Shown in pieces: positions 23,654-32,720 of a DNA stretch of 64,000 nt; the stretch's first letter is position 1, and each line of letters begins with the position of its first letter. The position numbers and the translations under genes are program-made. The stretch is from an uncultured Bradyrhizobium sp. Lineage in GTDB: Bacteria; Pseudomonadota; Alphaproteobacteria; Rhizobiales; Xanthobacteraceae. The notes beneath the pieces are model-generated. The model did no database searches. It was given only the letters and a program-made list of their open reading frames with translations, and was not told the origin of the DNA. The stretch spans positions 47,633-111,632 of the forward strand of contig NZ_CAKZJO010000102.1 in NCBI RefSeq assembly GCF_936943645.1, in the 5' to 3' direction.

Positions 23654-23896
23654 TTACCGGAAGTATCCCAGCACGAGATCGACGTCCGCGCTGCCGGCCA
23701 CCGTGCCGGTCAGCTCGGCGTCGATGACGCGGCGGCAGGCTTCGATCGCGGCGTGGTCGCCGAGATCGTTTGCGGCTTCCAGCACGAGCCAGGCCGCGTC
23801 CACCGAGGCCTTGTCCGGCGCGCCGCCGCCGAGATCGGCGGTGGCGGTGCTGTTGAGGTTCTTCTTGCGAACGGCAGTGCCGAATTGAGGCAACAT
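23654..23896 (-). CDS. Small unrecognised protein
   Basis: This 80-residue protein starts MLPQFGTAVRKKNL. It then has an Ala/Asp-rich helical part (VDAAWLVLEAANDLGDHAAIEACRR in segments) and ends VDLVLGYFR. I do not recognise a family. It lies 31 bases downstream of the DUF2336 gene on the same strand and is probably in its operon. The convergent cupin ends 21 bases away. Codon use looks like that of its neighbours, so it is probably real. Confidence 0.6.
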   Translation of the reverse strand: MLPQFGTAVRKKNLNSTATADLGGGAPDKASVDAAWLVLEAANDLGDHAAIEACRRVIDAELTGTVAGSADVDLVLGYFR

Positions 23897-23927
23897 TGCA
23901 GATACTCCCCTGTCCTTAGTGTACCTG

Positions 23928-25076
23928 TCAGTGAACTTGGAGCTCGGGCTGACGGCCCGCATCGGCACCGGTGCCGGTCTTGCGCGACTGGTAGAACTTC
24001 AAGATGCTGCGCGAGGTCTCGATCTTGAGCCGGCCATATTCGCGCTCGTTGTCCTGGAGCTCCCGCGCCGTGATCAGGTGATCCTTGGCACCGAGGAACA
24101 GCAGCGACATCGTCGTATCCCAGGAGAAGTCGAGTGCCTTGCACAGCACGAGGATCATCTCGCGGTTGCGGTCCATCAGCGCGCGCTCGATCACGTCGAC
24201 CGGCAGCGACGACAGCAGCGACAGGCCGATCTGCACCTCGTCGAAGCGGTGCTGGCGCGCATAGTTCGAAATCGAGTCCTGATTGAGGTTGCCCTGCCGG
24301 TACTGCGTCGTCACCACGCGCTTGGCGACGAAATAGCTGCGCGAGGACGGACCGAACTTGGACTGGAGATCGCCGGTGACTTCGGTCACCGAGCTCTGGA
24401 TCTGCGCCATCATCTCGGGACGCTCGGTCTCGAGCCGGCGGCGGACATCTTCCGAAGCCTTCGAGATCAACTGCTGGAAGATGTGGCGCGGCACGTCCTT
24501 GCGCAGGCCAAGCTGCTCGGCGAGGATCGAATCGCCCTCGGCGCGGCGGACCATGTGCAGCAGACCCGAGCCGGAGAAGCGGGCGCCCTCGTTCTTCGCA
24601 ACCGAGGTCACGACCTCCTGGTTGCCGCGCTTGACCAGCACGTCGGTCACGGCCTCGCCGATCGACGAACGCTGGGAGATCGCGAGCAGGTGCGACTGGC
24701 CCTTGGTCAGGGCGCTTTCGACCAGCATCTTCTCGTCGATGCGGCTGGAGTTGCGCAGCACGGGACCTGCGACCTCGATCTCGTCGTCGAGCGCGAGCTT
24801 TTCAATGACGTTGAGCGGGGCATGATCGCAGGCCGACATGACGTCCGAGAGCTGCGCCCGCGCAGCGACCTCGATCTCCTCGGCGAGCCGGCCGATGACC
24901 TCGCCGAACATGCTGATCTCGTCGTCGCTGTAGCGGCCGGTGATCAGAATGTCGGTCGCATGCCACAACGCCTTCGCCCGGCTTTCGTCGGTGCCGCGCG
25001 CGATCGCGTCGTCCAGGTCCTGCAGAAGCGATTTCGCCCCGTTCATCTCGATCAACCCCAGTTCTTGGCGAGCCAT
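23928..25076 (-). CDS. DUF2336 domain protein
   Basis: This 382-residue, mostly helical cytoplasmic protein has no membrane segments. Repeated helical motifs such as LADEIEVAARAQLSDVMSA-like and KGQSHLLAISQRSSIGEAVTDVLVKRG place it in DUF2336, an alphaproteobacterial family of HEAT-like architecture with unknown role. A second ATG ten codons in (25046) could be the true start. It seems to head a short operon with the 80-residue protein downstream. The 335-base gap upstream holds a large palindromic repeat. Confidence 0.85.
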   Translation of the reverse strand: MARQELGLIEMNGAKSLLQDLDDAIARGTDESRAKALWHATDILITGRYSDDEISMFGEVIGRLAEEIEVAARAQLSDVMSACDHAPLNVIEKLALDDEIEVAGPVLRNSSRIDEKMLVESALTKGQSHLLAISQRSSIGEAVTDVLVKRGNQEVVTSVAKNEGARFSGSGLLHMVRRAEGDSILAEQLGLRKDVPRHIFQQLISKASEDVRRRLETERPEMMAQIQSSVTEVTGDLQSKFGPSSRSYFVAKRVVTTQYRQGNLNQDSISNYARQHRFDEVQIGLSLLSSLPVDVIERALMDRNREMILVLCKALDFSWDTTMSLLFLGAKDHLITARELQDNEREYGRLKIETSRSILKFYQSRKTGTGADAGRQPELQVH

Positions 25077-25251
25077 TTTGGCGAGCCGTCCTGCCGCTCG
25101 TGGCGGGACAGCGAATTCCTCTGGGAACTGAAGCTAGAGATCAAACGCGAGAATTCGGTAAAATCGGCAAATCAGTTTTGCCGGGCAAAATTCATTCAAA
25201 TGGGAGAGAACCGGTTAAGGGGTGAGAAAGGTGCTGCGCGAGAGGCGCGCT

Positions 25252-25370
25252 CCCTCTCCCGCTTGCGGGAGAGGGCTGGGGAGAGGGTGTCTCCGCAATG
25301 GGACACTCCCCTAGAGGAGAAAACCCTCACCCGCGCCTTCGGCGCGACCTCTCCCGCAAGCGGGAGAGGT
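25252..25370. repeat. Composite palindromic repeat (CTCTCCCGC type)
   Basis: Two strong hairpins, CCCTCTCCCGC/GCGGGAGAGGG (25252-25275) and ACCTCTCCCGC/GCGGGAGAGGT (25347-25370), flank a core with GGGTGTCTCC and GGAGAAAACCCTCACC. The gap 25077-25411 between the AsmA and DUF2336 genes contains nothing else I can recognise. A truncated copy of the same family ends the window at 63954-64000. Confidence 0.8.
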
Positions 25371-25411
25371 GAGCCAGCCTGCGGCTCGGTCCGAGCAAAA
25401 CCAAAAAGCCC

Positions 25412-28400
25412 TCACGGATTCTGCGGGGTCAGCACCAGCGGCGGCTTCGGCTTGGGTTTTGCGGGCGGTGGACCCGGGGCAGGCCTCACGTCGATGGCCG
25501 GGGGCAGCGGCGCAACCTGCTGGCTCGCCAGCGGTGGGCTTGGTGCGGCGGGCGCGGCCTGCGGAGCCTTTGGCGTCGGCGGCGCCTTTGGCTTTGACGG
25601 CATGCGGCGCGGATCGTGGCCCGGCAGCGGCACGTTGGCAGGCGCCTGCTCGGGCGCGGCCTCCGGAGACACCAGCGTCGGCAGCGCGGCGGTCGCCGGC
25701 GGCGGCTCGCCGCGCTCGATCGCGTCCAGCCGGCGCGTCTCGCGGTCGATCGTGCGCACCGCGAGCCACGACGACAGCGGGGCGAGGTCGATGGTGCGAT
25801 TGAGCTTGTCGGGCGGGCCGGCCGCGAACAGCTGGATCTCCGGCGGCGCGCCGGAGAGGCCGGTCATGATCGGCGTCAGGCTGGCGCGGATGTCGGCCTG
25901 GTCGGCGGGAATATCGTAGCCGCCGGAGACGATGGCGCGGGCGTTCTTTGCTTCCAGCGGCGTCGCGCCGACACGCAGGCGACCGTCGCGGATCGTGAAC
26001 GGAATCTGCGCCGAGGCCACCGCGATCGGCGCGGCGGCAAGCGCGGGCTCGACCAGCTGTCGCAAGCGGTTGTCGTCGCTGACCTGGCCGCCATCGCTGG
26101 CGCGGATCGCGATCTCGAAGGCGCGCGGATTGAGGCCGCTGATTTCCGCGGAGTCCAGCGTCACCGTGCCGTTGCCGGCGAGCGCACCGGTGAGCGCCGC
26201 GACGCTGCGGCCCTGGCTGGTCAACGCCATCTGCACCGAGACGCGGCCCTTGGGCAGCGCGAGGTCGCGATAACGCAGCGTTGCCGCATCGACGTTGCCA
26301 AGCTCGATGCGGGTATTCAACGCCAGTCCGTTGGCGCCGTTGCGCGCATCGAGGCTCGCGGACATCTCGCCGCCGCCGAGGCCGCCCTTCAGCGCATCGA
26401 GTGCAAGCGACTGGCCGTCGCCGCGGATCGTGCCGCCGAACTGGCGCAGCTCGAGGCCGCCGGGCAACGTCCCGCGCAAGGCCTGGAACGCGACCCGGCC
26501 GCGCCAGCCGGTGACGAGTCCCGCACTCAACGGCTCGCTTGCATCATGTCCGGCTGCGCCGATCGCCATCGCGAGCGCCGGCGCGAGATCGAGCGTGTCG
26601 AGACCGATTTCGCCATCGACGCTCCTGTCCTGATCCAGCGTCACCGCCAGATGGCCGCGCAGATGCGAGCCGGCCGCATTGCCGTCGAGATCGTCGAAGC
26701 TCAGGCGGTTGCCGGAGAGGCCGACGCGGGAAGACAGGCTGACGTTCTGCACCGCTTTGTCCGCCGGGCTGGTGCCGAGCAGCGGCGCCAGATTGACGTT
26801 GCGCACGCGCAGGTTCACGCTGCCTTTCGGCTCCGACAATTCGACGCTGCCCTGCGCATCGGCATCGAGCCCACCGCCGCTGAGCTTTGCGTTCAATTGC
26901 AAGGGCCGCCGCCAGGTGCCGGTCAGCTTGCCCTCGAACCGCGAGGCGCCCTCGCCTGCGGCGATGACGCGATCAAGCCCGAGCAGCGCCAGCAGCGCGC
27001 CGGCCTGCGGCGTCGAGACTTTCGACTCCAGCGTGAAATCGCTGCTGCGCAGGCGGTCGAGGTCGATGCCGCCGATGGCGGCGGCCGGGGTCTGCGCGGC
27101 CAGCGTCGCGCTGGCCTTGAGCTGCGGCGCGTCGAGTTCGAGCACGGCGCGGGCATTGCTGCGATCGGCATGCTCGGCATTCTTGTCGAGGCTGAGATCG
27201 AGCTTGAGGCGGGTGGCGCCGGGCTGCGACGGCAAGGCATCGAACCGCGCGCGCACCGCGGGCGCGAACGGCTCGAGCAGCGCGGTGAGCTCGCGCAGCG
27301 AATTGGCGGAGGATTTCAGCGCGAGCTTGCCGGTGACCTTGGCGCGATCGAAGCTGCCGCTCGCCTCGGTGGTGACGCCGCCGGCCTGGCCGAAGCGCAG
27401 TTGCTCCAGCGACAGCGATGCAGGGCCGTAAGCAAGCCTGGCCGCGAACGGCCGCAATTCCTGTCCGGCAGAGATGGCGCGGCCGATGTCGAGCGAGAAT
27501 TTCGCCTCTTCCGGCCATTCGCCTTGCGGCCCTGCGAGCGCGCGCACGAAGCTTGCGGCGGCGTCGAGGTCGAGCCGGTCGGCCTTGAGGTCGGCGTCGA
27601 TCCGCGAGCCTTTGCTGGCGCCCGTTTGCACGAAGGCGATGCGGCCCTCGACAGTGCCGCCTTCGATGTCGGCCTTCAGCCGGTCGACGGCCAGATGATT
27701 GGCGGCGATCGTGACGTCGCCGGCGAGGCGCAGCGGCCGCGTGCTGCGGCGGTTGATCTCGTTGCGGCCCTGCAGCCAAGCCACCAGGGCGTCCGGGTCC
27801 GACGATTCCACACTGAGACGGCCGCTGAAACTGTCGGCGCCCGGCGTCGCGCCGTTGAGCGAGAGCTGCGTCATGCCGGGCGCGCGCAGCTCGAGCCGCT
27901 GGAAGGTCCAGGATCGTCCGTCGGTCTGGAGCTCGGCCGTGATGTTCTGCAGCGGACGGCCGCCGAGCATGATCTGGTCGGAGTTGAACTCGATCTGTGC
28001 CGGGATCGGCGCCTGCGGAATGGCGGCAAGCCCCGCCCGCAGCGCCGGCAGGATGCGGAGCGGCTCGGCATCGTCCTTGGCCGTCAGCCTGTCGGCATCG
28101 ACCTGGCGCGCCGAGAGCACGGCGCGCAGCAGCGGCGATGCGCCGAACCTGAGGTCGCCGACTCCGCCGAGCTTCAGCGCGGTGTCCTCGGCACCGAAGC
28201 TCGCATCGATCTGCTCGAACTTGGCGCCGGCCGGGTCCGCCCTGAGCTTGGCCGTGAGCTTCCAGGGCATCGGCCCCGCCTCGCCGGCCTTCTTCACCGC
28301 CGGAACGGCCAGCGTCAGCGCGCCGTCGAATTTCGGCAGGCGGTTGTCGAAGGCGAGCACGCCTTCGAGATCGGCGAGGATGGCGCGCTCGCCGGGATCG

Positions 28401-29026
28401 ACGTTGAGGTGAAGGCGGGTGGCATTGCCGTCGGCGCTCGGACCGGACGAGACGCGGAACGGATAGCGCACCCCGTTGGCGGTGAAACCGCCGTCGCCGC
28501 GCACCGAGCCCGCGAGCGAGCGGACGTCGCCGGAGAAGGCGATGTCGTTCAGCTCCAGCGTCGAGCGGCTGGCGGCATCGTGCAGCGCGATGCGGCCGGT
28601 GAGATTGAGCCGCTCGATGGCAAGGGATGCCAGGTTGAAGGTGCCGCTCGCGGTGGAGGGCAGATCGACCCGCCCGCGCGCGTCGAGGCCGAGATCGACC
28701 GCCATGCCGCCCACAGAAAGCTCGGTGGCGCGCCATTCCCCGCGCATCAGGGAGGAGAGGCTGAACTCGACGTCGAGCTTGTCGGCGCGCAGGCGGCCGA
28801 GATCGTTGTTGCCTCCGAAGGTGACCTGCCGCAGCCTTAAGGTCGGCGCCGGCAGCAGCCGCGCGTCGAGCTCGCCCGCGACCCGCACCGGTACGCCGAT
28901 GATCTTGCCAGCCTCTGCCTCGAACTGGGGCCTGAACTGGTTCCAGTCGACATAGTAAGGCCCGATCAGCGCGGCCAGCAGCGCAATGATGAAGGCAATC
29001 GCCAATCCGAGCAGCGTCGTCTGCAC
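25412..29026 (-). CDS. Large AsmA-family protein
   Basis: This 1204-residue protein has one N-terminal membrane segment (LLGLAIAFIIALLAALIG) and the AsmA opening YYVDWNQFRPQFEAEAGKIIG. A long beta-rich body of repeated DLDAR/LRLRQVTFGG-type strands follows, ending in a proline-rich tail (about 1110-1204). AsmA-like proteins bridge inner and outer membrane and are implicated in lipid transport. The start is taken as GTG at 29026, six bases after GAGGGGAGA; an in-frame TTG at 29044 lacks such a signal. No truncation is evident. The opposite strand is open for long stretches but only as a codon-bias shadow. Confidence 0.9.
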   Translation of the reverse strand: MQTTLLGLAIAFIIALLAALIGPYYVDWNQFRPQFEAEAGKIIGVPVRVAGELDARLLPAPTLRLRQVTFGGNNDLGRLRADKLDVEFSLSSLMRGEWRATELSVGGMAVDLGLDARGRVDLPSTASGTFNLASLAIERLNLTGRIALHDAASRSTLELNDIAFSGDVRSLAGSVRGDGGFTANGVRYPFRVSSGPSADGNATRLHLNVDPGERAILADLEGVLAFDNRLPKFDGALTLAVPAVKKAGEAGPMPWKLTAKLRADPAGAKFEQIDASFGAEDTALKLGGVGDLRFGASPLLRAVLSARQVDADRLTAKDDAEPLRILPALRAGLAAIPQAPIPAQIEFNSDQIMLGGRPLQNITAELQTDGRSWTFQRLELRAPGMTQLSLNGATPGADSFSGRLSVESSDPDALVAWLQGRNEINRRSTRPLRLAGDVTIAANHLAVDRLKADIEGGTVEGRIAFVQTGASKGSRIDADLKADRLDLDAAASFVRALAGPQGEWPEEAKFSLDIGRAISAGQELRPFAARLAYGPASLSLEQLRFGQAGGVTTEASGSFDRAKVTGKLALKSSANSLRELTALLEPFAPAVRARFDALPSQPGATRLKLDLSLDKNAEHADRSNARAVLELDAPQLKASATLAAQTPAAAIGGIDLDRLRSSDFTLESKVSTPQAGALLALLGLDRVIAAGEGASRFEGKLTGTWRRPLQLNAKLSGGGLDADAQGSVELSEPKGSVNLRVRNVNLAPLLGTSPADKAVQNVSLSSRVGLSGNRLSFDDLDGNAAGSHLRGHLAVTLDQDRSVDGEIGLDTLDLAPALAMAIGAAGHDASEPLSAGLVTGWRGRVAFQALRGTLPGGLELRQFGGTIRGDGQSLALDALKGGLGGGEMSASLDARNGANGLALNTRIELGNVDAATLRYRDLALPKGRVSVQMALTSQGRSVAALTGALAGNGTVTLDSAEISGLNPRAFEIAIRASDGGQVSDDNRLRQLVEPALAAAPIAVASAQIPFTIRDGRLRVGATPLEAKNARAIVSGGYDIPADQADIRASLTPIMTGLSGAPPEIQLFAAGPPDKLNRTIDLAPLSSWLAVRTIDRETRRLDAIERGEPPPATAALPTLVSPEAAPEQAPANVPLPGHDPRRMPSKPKAPPTPKAPQAAPAAPSPPLASQQVAPLPPAIDVRPAPGPPPAKPKPKPPLVLTPQNP

Positions 29027-29168
29027 GGGTCTCCCCTCGGCCAAACCGGCACCGGTCCAAACCCTGGCCTTCGTGGACTTCAGGCGTGCCGGAACAGCCC
29101 CTTATATAGGGGGAAGTGTGGCGAAGTCACAGCGACTGTTGCGCGCGGAGGTTAACGCTGGGGCCGCC

Positions 29169-30401
29169 TCACCAGCTCGCCGGCAGCCGCTTGAGGCCGC
29201 GCAGCACGAAGGTCGGCCGCCATTCCGGGTTTTCGACGTCGTCGATGCGCAAATCGGGCAACCGCCGCAGCAGCGTGGCGATGGCGATCTCGGCCTCGAT
29301 GCGCGCCAATTGGGCACCCAGGCAGAAATGGATGCCGCCGCCGAACGACAGCGGCTTTACATTCTGGCGGGTGACGTCGAGGCGGTCCGGCCTGTCGGGA
29401 TAAACCGCCGGATCGCGGTTGGCCGAGCCGAGCAGGCACAGCACGGTCTCGCCCTTGGGGATCCGCTTGCCGCCGAGATCGTCGATATCGTCCAGCGCGA
29501 CGCGGCCGGTCATCTGCACCGAGGAATCGTAGCGCAGGAATTCCTCGATGGCCCCTTCCATCAGCTCGGGGCGCGCCTTGAGCAGCGCCAGCTGGTCCGG
29601 GTTGCGGTGGAGTGCCAGGAGACCGTTGCCGATCAGATTGACGGTGGTCTCGTGGCCGGCGCCGAACAACAGGATGATGTTGGCGGTCAGCTCCTCGTTG
29701 GTGAGCTTGTTGCCGTCCTCCTCGGCCTGCACCAGCTGGGTGGTGAGATCATCGCCGGGGTTCTTGCGACGCAGCTCGAACAGCTGCTGGAAATACATCT
29801 GCGCCATGAGGTTGCCCTCGTTGCCCTTCTTGATCTCCTCGGGCGTGAGGGGCACTGGGTCGAGCAGCCGGCCGCCGTCGCGCGAGCTCTTGTAGAAGAC
29901 CTCGCGATGATCCTCGGGGATACCGAGCATCTCGCAGATGATGGTGACGGGCAGACGGAAGGCGAAATCCTCGATCAGGTCCATATGGCCGCGTTCGATC
30001 ACGGCATCGATGGCCTGGTCGACGATCTCCTGGATGCGCGGCCGCATATCCTCGACCCGGCGCGCGGTGAAGGCTTTCACGACGAGGCCGCGCAGGCGGG
30101 TGTGGTCGGGCGGATCGGCCTGCAGCATCCAGTGGCTCATGCTGCGGAACACCGGCTCGTCCATGATCTTTTCGCTGTAGCGGCGCTTGGAGCGGTCGAC
30201 GAAATCCTTGCCGAAGCGCTTGTCGCGCATCACCAGGCTGACATCGGCATGGCGGCTGGCGACGAACTGGCCGAACGGCGTCACGTGGATCGGGTCGATC
30301 GTGCGCAGCCGGTCGTAATGCGGATAGGGATCGCGGATGAAATCCGGCGAGAGCGGATTGAACAGCGGTGCGCCGCCGGCGCCCTGCACGTGCTCGTTCA
30401 T
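29169..30401 (-). CDS. Cytochrome P450
   Basis: This 410-residue soluble bacterial P450 has the I-helix oxygen motif FGAGHETTVN, a K-helix ExxR in EEFLRYDSS, and the haem loop FGGGIHFCLG with Cys360 as iron ligand. It resembles the CYP107/CYP153-like soluble class; the substrate is unknown and no ferredoxin gene is adjacent. The start at 30401 (MNEHVQGAGG) is preferred because the upstream extension overlaps the regulatory region. It is divergent from a TetR gene with a perfect palindrome between them. Confidence 0.94.
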   Translation of the reverse strand: MNEHVQGAGGAPLFNPLSPDFIRDPYPHYDRLRTIDPIHVTPFGQFVASRHADVSLVMRDKRFGKDFVDRSKRRYSEKIMDEPVFRSMSHWMLQADPPDHTRLRGLVVKAFTARRVEDMRPRIQEIVDQAIDAVIERGHMDLIEDFAFRLPVTIICEMLGIPEDHREVFYKSSRDGGRLLDPVPLTPEEIKKGNEGNLMAQMYFQQLFELRRKNPGDDLTTQLVQAEEDGNKLTNEELTANIILLFGAGHETTVNLIGNGLLALHRNPDQLALLKARPELMEGAIEEFLRYDSSVQMTGRVALDDIDDLGGKRIPKGETVLCLLGSANRDPAVYPDRPDRLDVTRQNVKPLSFGGGIHFCLGAQLARIEAEIAIATLLRRLPDLRIDDVENPEWRPTFVLRGLKRLPASW

Positions 30402-30497
30402 GGTGACCTCAATCGGTTGCCGCAAATCTATTGGCACATGACACGAATACGCCGAGCGCAGCCCCACTGCCCGGCGTAACCATCCCCTAAATTCTTA

Positions 30498-30523
30498 AAC
30501 TCGATACATTATTGTATCGAGTT
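30498..30523. promoter_or_regulatory. Perfect palindromic operator between P450 and TetR genes
   Basis: AACTCGATACA (30498-30508) is exactly inverted as TGTATCGAGTT (30513-30523) around a 4-base spacer. It lies 24 bases before the TetR ATG and about 97 bases before the P450 ATG, and includes a TACATTAT stretch that could be a -10 region. Size and location are those of a TetR operator. Confidence 0.72.
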
Positions 30524-30546
30524 GCATTCTGCCCTACCCTGATCCG

Positions 30547-31158
30547 ATGTCAAGGGTGAGAACCAGGCCGACCAGGGACGATACGCGCGACAAATTGTTC
30601 GAGGCGGCGGCGCGGGTGTTCGAGGAAGACGGCATCGGCGGCGCCAGCATCGAGGCGATCGCGGCGGCGGCGGGCTTCACCCGCGGCGCGTTCTACTCGA
30701 ACTTCAAGAGCAAGGACGAATTGATCATCGCCATGCTCGAGGACCATGTCGAGCAATCGATCCGGCGCAACATGGACATCCTCGCCGAGCACGACAATCT
30801 CGACGATTTCATCGCGGCGCTGAAGTCGATGGACCGTACGCGGCAGGACCCGCTCGGCCGCTCGCCGCTGCTGCACATGGAGATGATCCTGTTCGTCGCG
30901 CGCGCCGAGAAGCGCCGGCCCGAGCTCGCAAAGCGCCTGCGCGCGCGGCGCAAGCTGGTCGCCGACATCGTCGAGGCGACGCTGAAGAGCAACGGACGCA
31001 ACACCAATCTGAACCCGCCCTGGATGGCCTCCGTGGTGCTCGCACTGGAGGACGGCTTTCGCCTGCACCGGCTGATCGATCCCGAGACGACGCCGGCCGA
31101 CAGCTTTCTGCGCGCGATCACGGATTTGCGGCGGAGGACGGGGTTGGCGTCGGAGTGA
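30547..31158 (+). CDS. TetR-family transcriptional regulator
   Basis: This 203-residue protein has an N-terminal TetR helix-turn-helix (FEEDGIGGASIEAIAAAAGF followed by TRGAFYSNFKSKDEL) and a ligand-binding helical domain. It likely represses the divergent P450 gene, and probably itself, through the palindrome 24 bases upstream. The inducer would be the P450 substrate or something related, but nothing in the sequence names it. Confidence 0.92.
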   Translation: MSRVRTRPTRDDTRDKLFEAAARVFEEDGIGGASIEAIAAAAGFTRGAFYSNFKSKDELIIAMLEDHVEQSIRRNMDILAEHDNLDDFIAALKSMDRTRQDPLGRSPLLHMEMILFVARAEKRRPELAKRLRARRKLVADIVEATLKSNGRNTNLNPPWMASVVLALEDGFRLHRLIDPETTPADSFLRAITDLRRRTGLASE

Positions 31159-31177
31159 CCGTGATCGGGGTCCAGCG

Positions 31178-31687
31178 CTAGCGACCGCGTTTGCCTTTCG
31201 TCGTGGGCAACGGGCAATTCGTGCAGACGCTATCGTCGCACATCCGGCAGATCGTGAAACGGTCCATCTCCGACGTGTCCTGCCGGGCCAGGAGCTCGTG
31301 GATCAACGTTTCGAGCCGCTTTGTTTCTGCCGGCGACAACACGTCGAGAAGCGACGCAACGGCCGAGATCCGGGATGTCATCAGATCGTTCCGCATCGCG
31401 GCGCCGGCAGTCGTCAGATACAACGCAATCTCCCGTCCGTCCTTTCCCGGCCGGCGCTCGACCAGCCGATCCGAAACCAGACGATCCACCAGTCGCACTG
31501 TTCCGGAATGCGAGAGGCCGAGGATTCGGCGGAGCTTGTCGTTGGTCATGCCCTGACTGTATCCGATGACGACGAGTGCGGCCGGCGTCTCGCCGCCACG
31601 GCCGATGACCTCGCGCGCGCCCTGCTCGATCCGATCCATCACGGCGAGCGAGAGCGCCCCCAGCAAATTCGCGATTCCAGTCTCCAT
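31178..31687 (-). CDS. MarR-family regulator with a four-cysteine C-terminal tail
   Basis: This 169-residue winged-helix regulator has the recognition segment GMTNDKLRRILGLSHSGTVRLVDRLV and wing ERRPGKDGREIALYLT (quoted in part). Unusually, the C-terminus has Cys147, Cys150, Cys155 and Cys158 (CRMC-DDSV-CTNC), a spacing suited to zinc or to redox sensing. The start at 31687 fits the family. It is divergent from an epoxide hydrolase gene, and two matched dyads (31701-31715 and 31729-31757) lie between them. It probably represses both genes. Confidence 0.88.
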   Translation of the reverse strand: METGIANLLGALSLAVMDRIEQGAREVIGRGGETPAALVVIGYSQGMTNDKLRRILGLSHSGTVRLVDRLVSDRLVERRPGKDGREIALYLTTAGAAMRNDLMTSRISAVASLLDVLSPAETKRLETLIHELLARQDTSEMDRFTICRMCDDSVCTNCPLPTTKGKRGR

Positions 31688-31700
31688 GCCCCCGACAATA

Positions 31701-31715
31701 TGTGCGTTGCGCACA
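31701..31715. promoter_or_regulatory. MarR operator copy 1
   Basis: TGTGC-GTTGC-GCACA is a dyad only 14 bases upstream of the MarR start codon. The same pattern recurs 35 bases away (31736-31750). Duplicated, spaced dyads in the divergent region are strong evidence for regulator binding. Confidence 0.6.
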
Positions 31716-31728
31716 AAAAACAACTTGC

Positions 31729-31757
31729 CCAAATATGTGCACTGCGCACATATTTGG
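31729..31757. promoter_or_regulatory. MarR operator copy 2, extended dyad
   Basis: CCAAATATGTGC (31729-31740) is perfectly inverted at 31746-31757 around ACTGC, giving 12-bp arms. Its core TGTGC-N5-GCACA matches copy 1; centre-to-centre distance is 35 bases, a little over three helical turns. It lies 28 bases before the hydrolase ATG. Confidence 0.68.
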
Positions 31758-31784
31758 AAACGGTGAATGAGAGGAGGAACAGCG

Positions 31785-32672
31785 ATGACAATCCGGAGCA
31801 CGGCACAACGGGCCGCGAACGACGAACCCGTCCTGAAATACGTGCAGGCCAACGGCGTGCGGTTTGCCTATCTCGAACAGGGCAGCGGGCCCCTGGTCAT
31901 GTTCATGCACGGCTTTCCCGACAACGCCTGGTCCTATCGAAAGCAGATGCAGGTCTTCGCGGAAGCCGGATATCGCGCGGTCTCGCCGTTCCTGCGCGGC
32001 TATGCGCCGACGGAGATTCCGGCCGACGGGATCTTCGATCCCATCGCGCTCGGCAAGGATCTCGAAGCCCTCATTGCAGCCCTCAGCGACGACGGACAGG
32101 CCCGTGTCGTCGGCATGGATTGGGGCGGCACCTCGACCTTTCAGGCGCTGGCCACGGCGCCGTCGGCGATCAAGGCCGCCGTCGTGATGAACACCGCCCA
32201 CCCGATCACGTTTTCAAGCATCAGGAGAGATCCCGACGCCGTACGATCGATCTTCCATTTCTATTTCTTCCAGCTTCCCAGTGCCGACACCGCGGTCAAT
32301 ATCGCGGGCCTCCCCTTCATCGACTATCTCTGGAAGCTGTGGTCGCCGACATATCGGAACGACGAGCATCTGCGTTCGATCAAGGAAACGCTCAGCTCTC
32401 CCGGCACGATGACGGCGGCCCTGAAATATTACGGTGGCCTGTTCGATGCGGGCTTCGCCCGGCGGCTGCCCATGAACGAGATGCACACCCCGACGCTGAC
32501 GATCTATGGCGGCAACGATCCGACCGCGAGATATTCGGTGAAGGAGGAGCCCTTCTTCAAGGGGCCGCACAAGCGCATCGTCCTGCCCGACGTCGGGCAC
32601 TTCCCGCACCTCGAGCGCGAGGCCGAGGTCACCGGTCTGATGGACTGGTTCAAGACGCACGCGCCCAACTGA
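31785..32672 (+). CDS. Epoxide hydrolase-like alpha/beta hydrolase
   Basis: This 295-residue enzyme has oxyanion motif HGFPDNAWSYRKQ (residues 42-54), nucleophile Asp112 in VGMDWGGTS, and the general base His272 in DVGHFPHLE. An aspartate nucleophile points to an epoxide hydrolase or haloalkane dehalogenase rather than an esterase. Substrate is unknown. AGGAGG lies ten bases before the ATG at 31785. It is divergent from the MarR gene and followed 48 bases later by a PEP-mutase-like gene, possibly one catabolic unit. Confidence 0.88.
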   Translation: MTIRSTAQRAANDEPVLKYVQANGVRFAYLEQGSGPLVMFMHGFPDNAWSYRKQMQVFAEAGYRAVSPFLRGYAPTEIPADGIFDPIALGKDLEALIAALSDDGQARVVGMDWGGTSTFQALATAPSAIKAAVVMNTAHPITFSSIRRDPDAVRSIFHFYFFQLPSADTAVNIAGLPFIDYLWKLWSPTYRNDEHLRSIKETLSSPGTMTAALKYYGGLFDAGFARRLPMNEMHTPTLTIYGGNDPTARYSVKEEPFFKGPHKRIVLPDVGHFPHLEREAEVTGLMDWFKTHAPN

Positions 32673-32720
32673 CGGCGTGGCCAAGACACCCTAGAAAGTT
32701 CTCTGACCGGAGTACGCGCG

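Noticed and set aside
25252..25370. Possible CRISPR array
   Set aside because: Repeats are inverted hairpins, not regularly spaced direct repeats, and no cas genes are present.
25616..28840. Open frame of more than 1000 codons on the plus strand opposite the AsmA gene
   Set aside because: Composition is dominated by Arg, Glu, Ala and Gly with no domain. The minus strand gives a proper AsmA N-terminus with membrane segment and ribosome-binding site.
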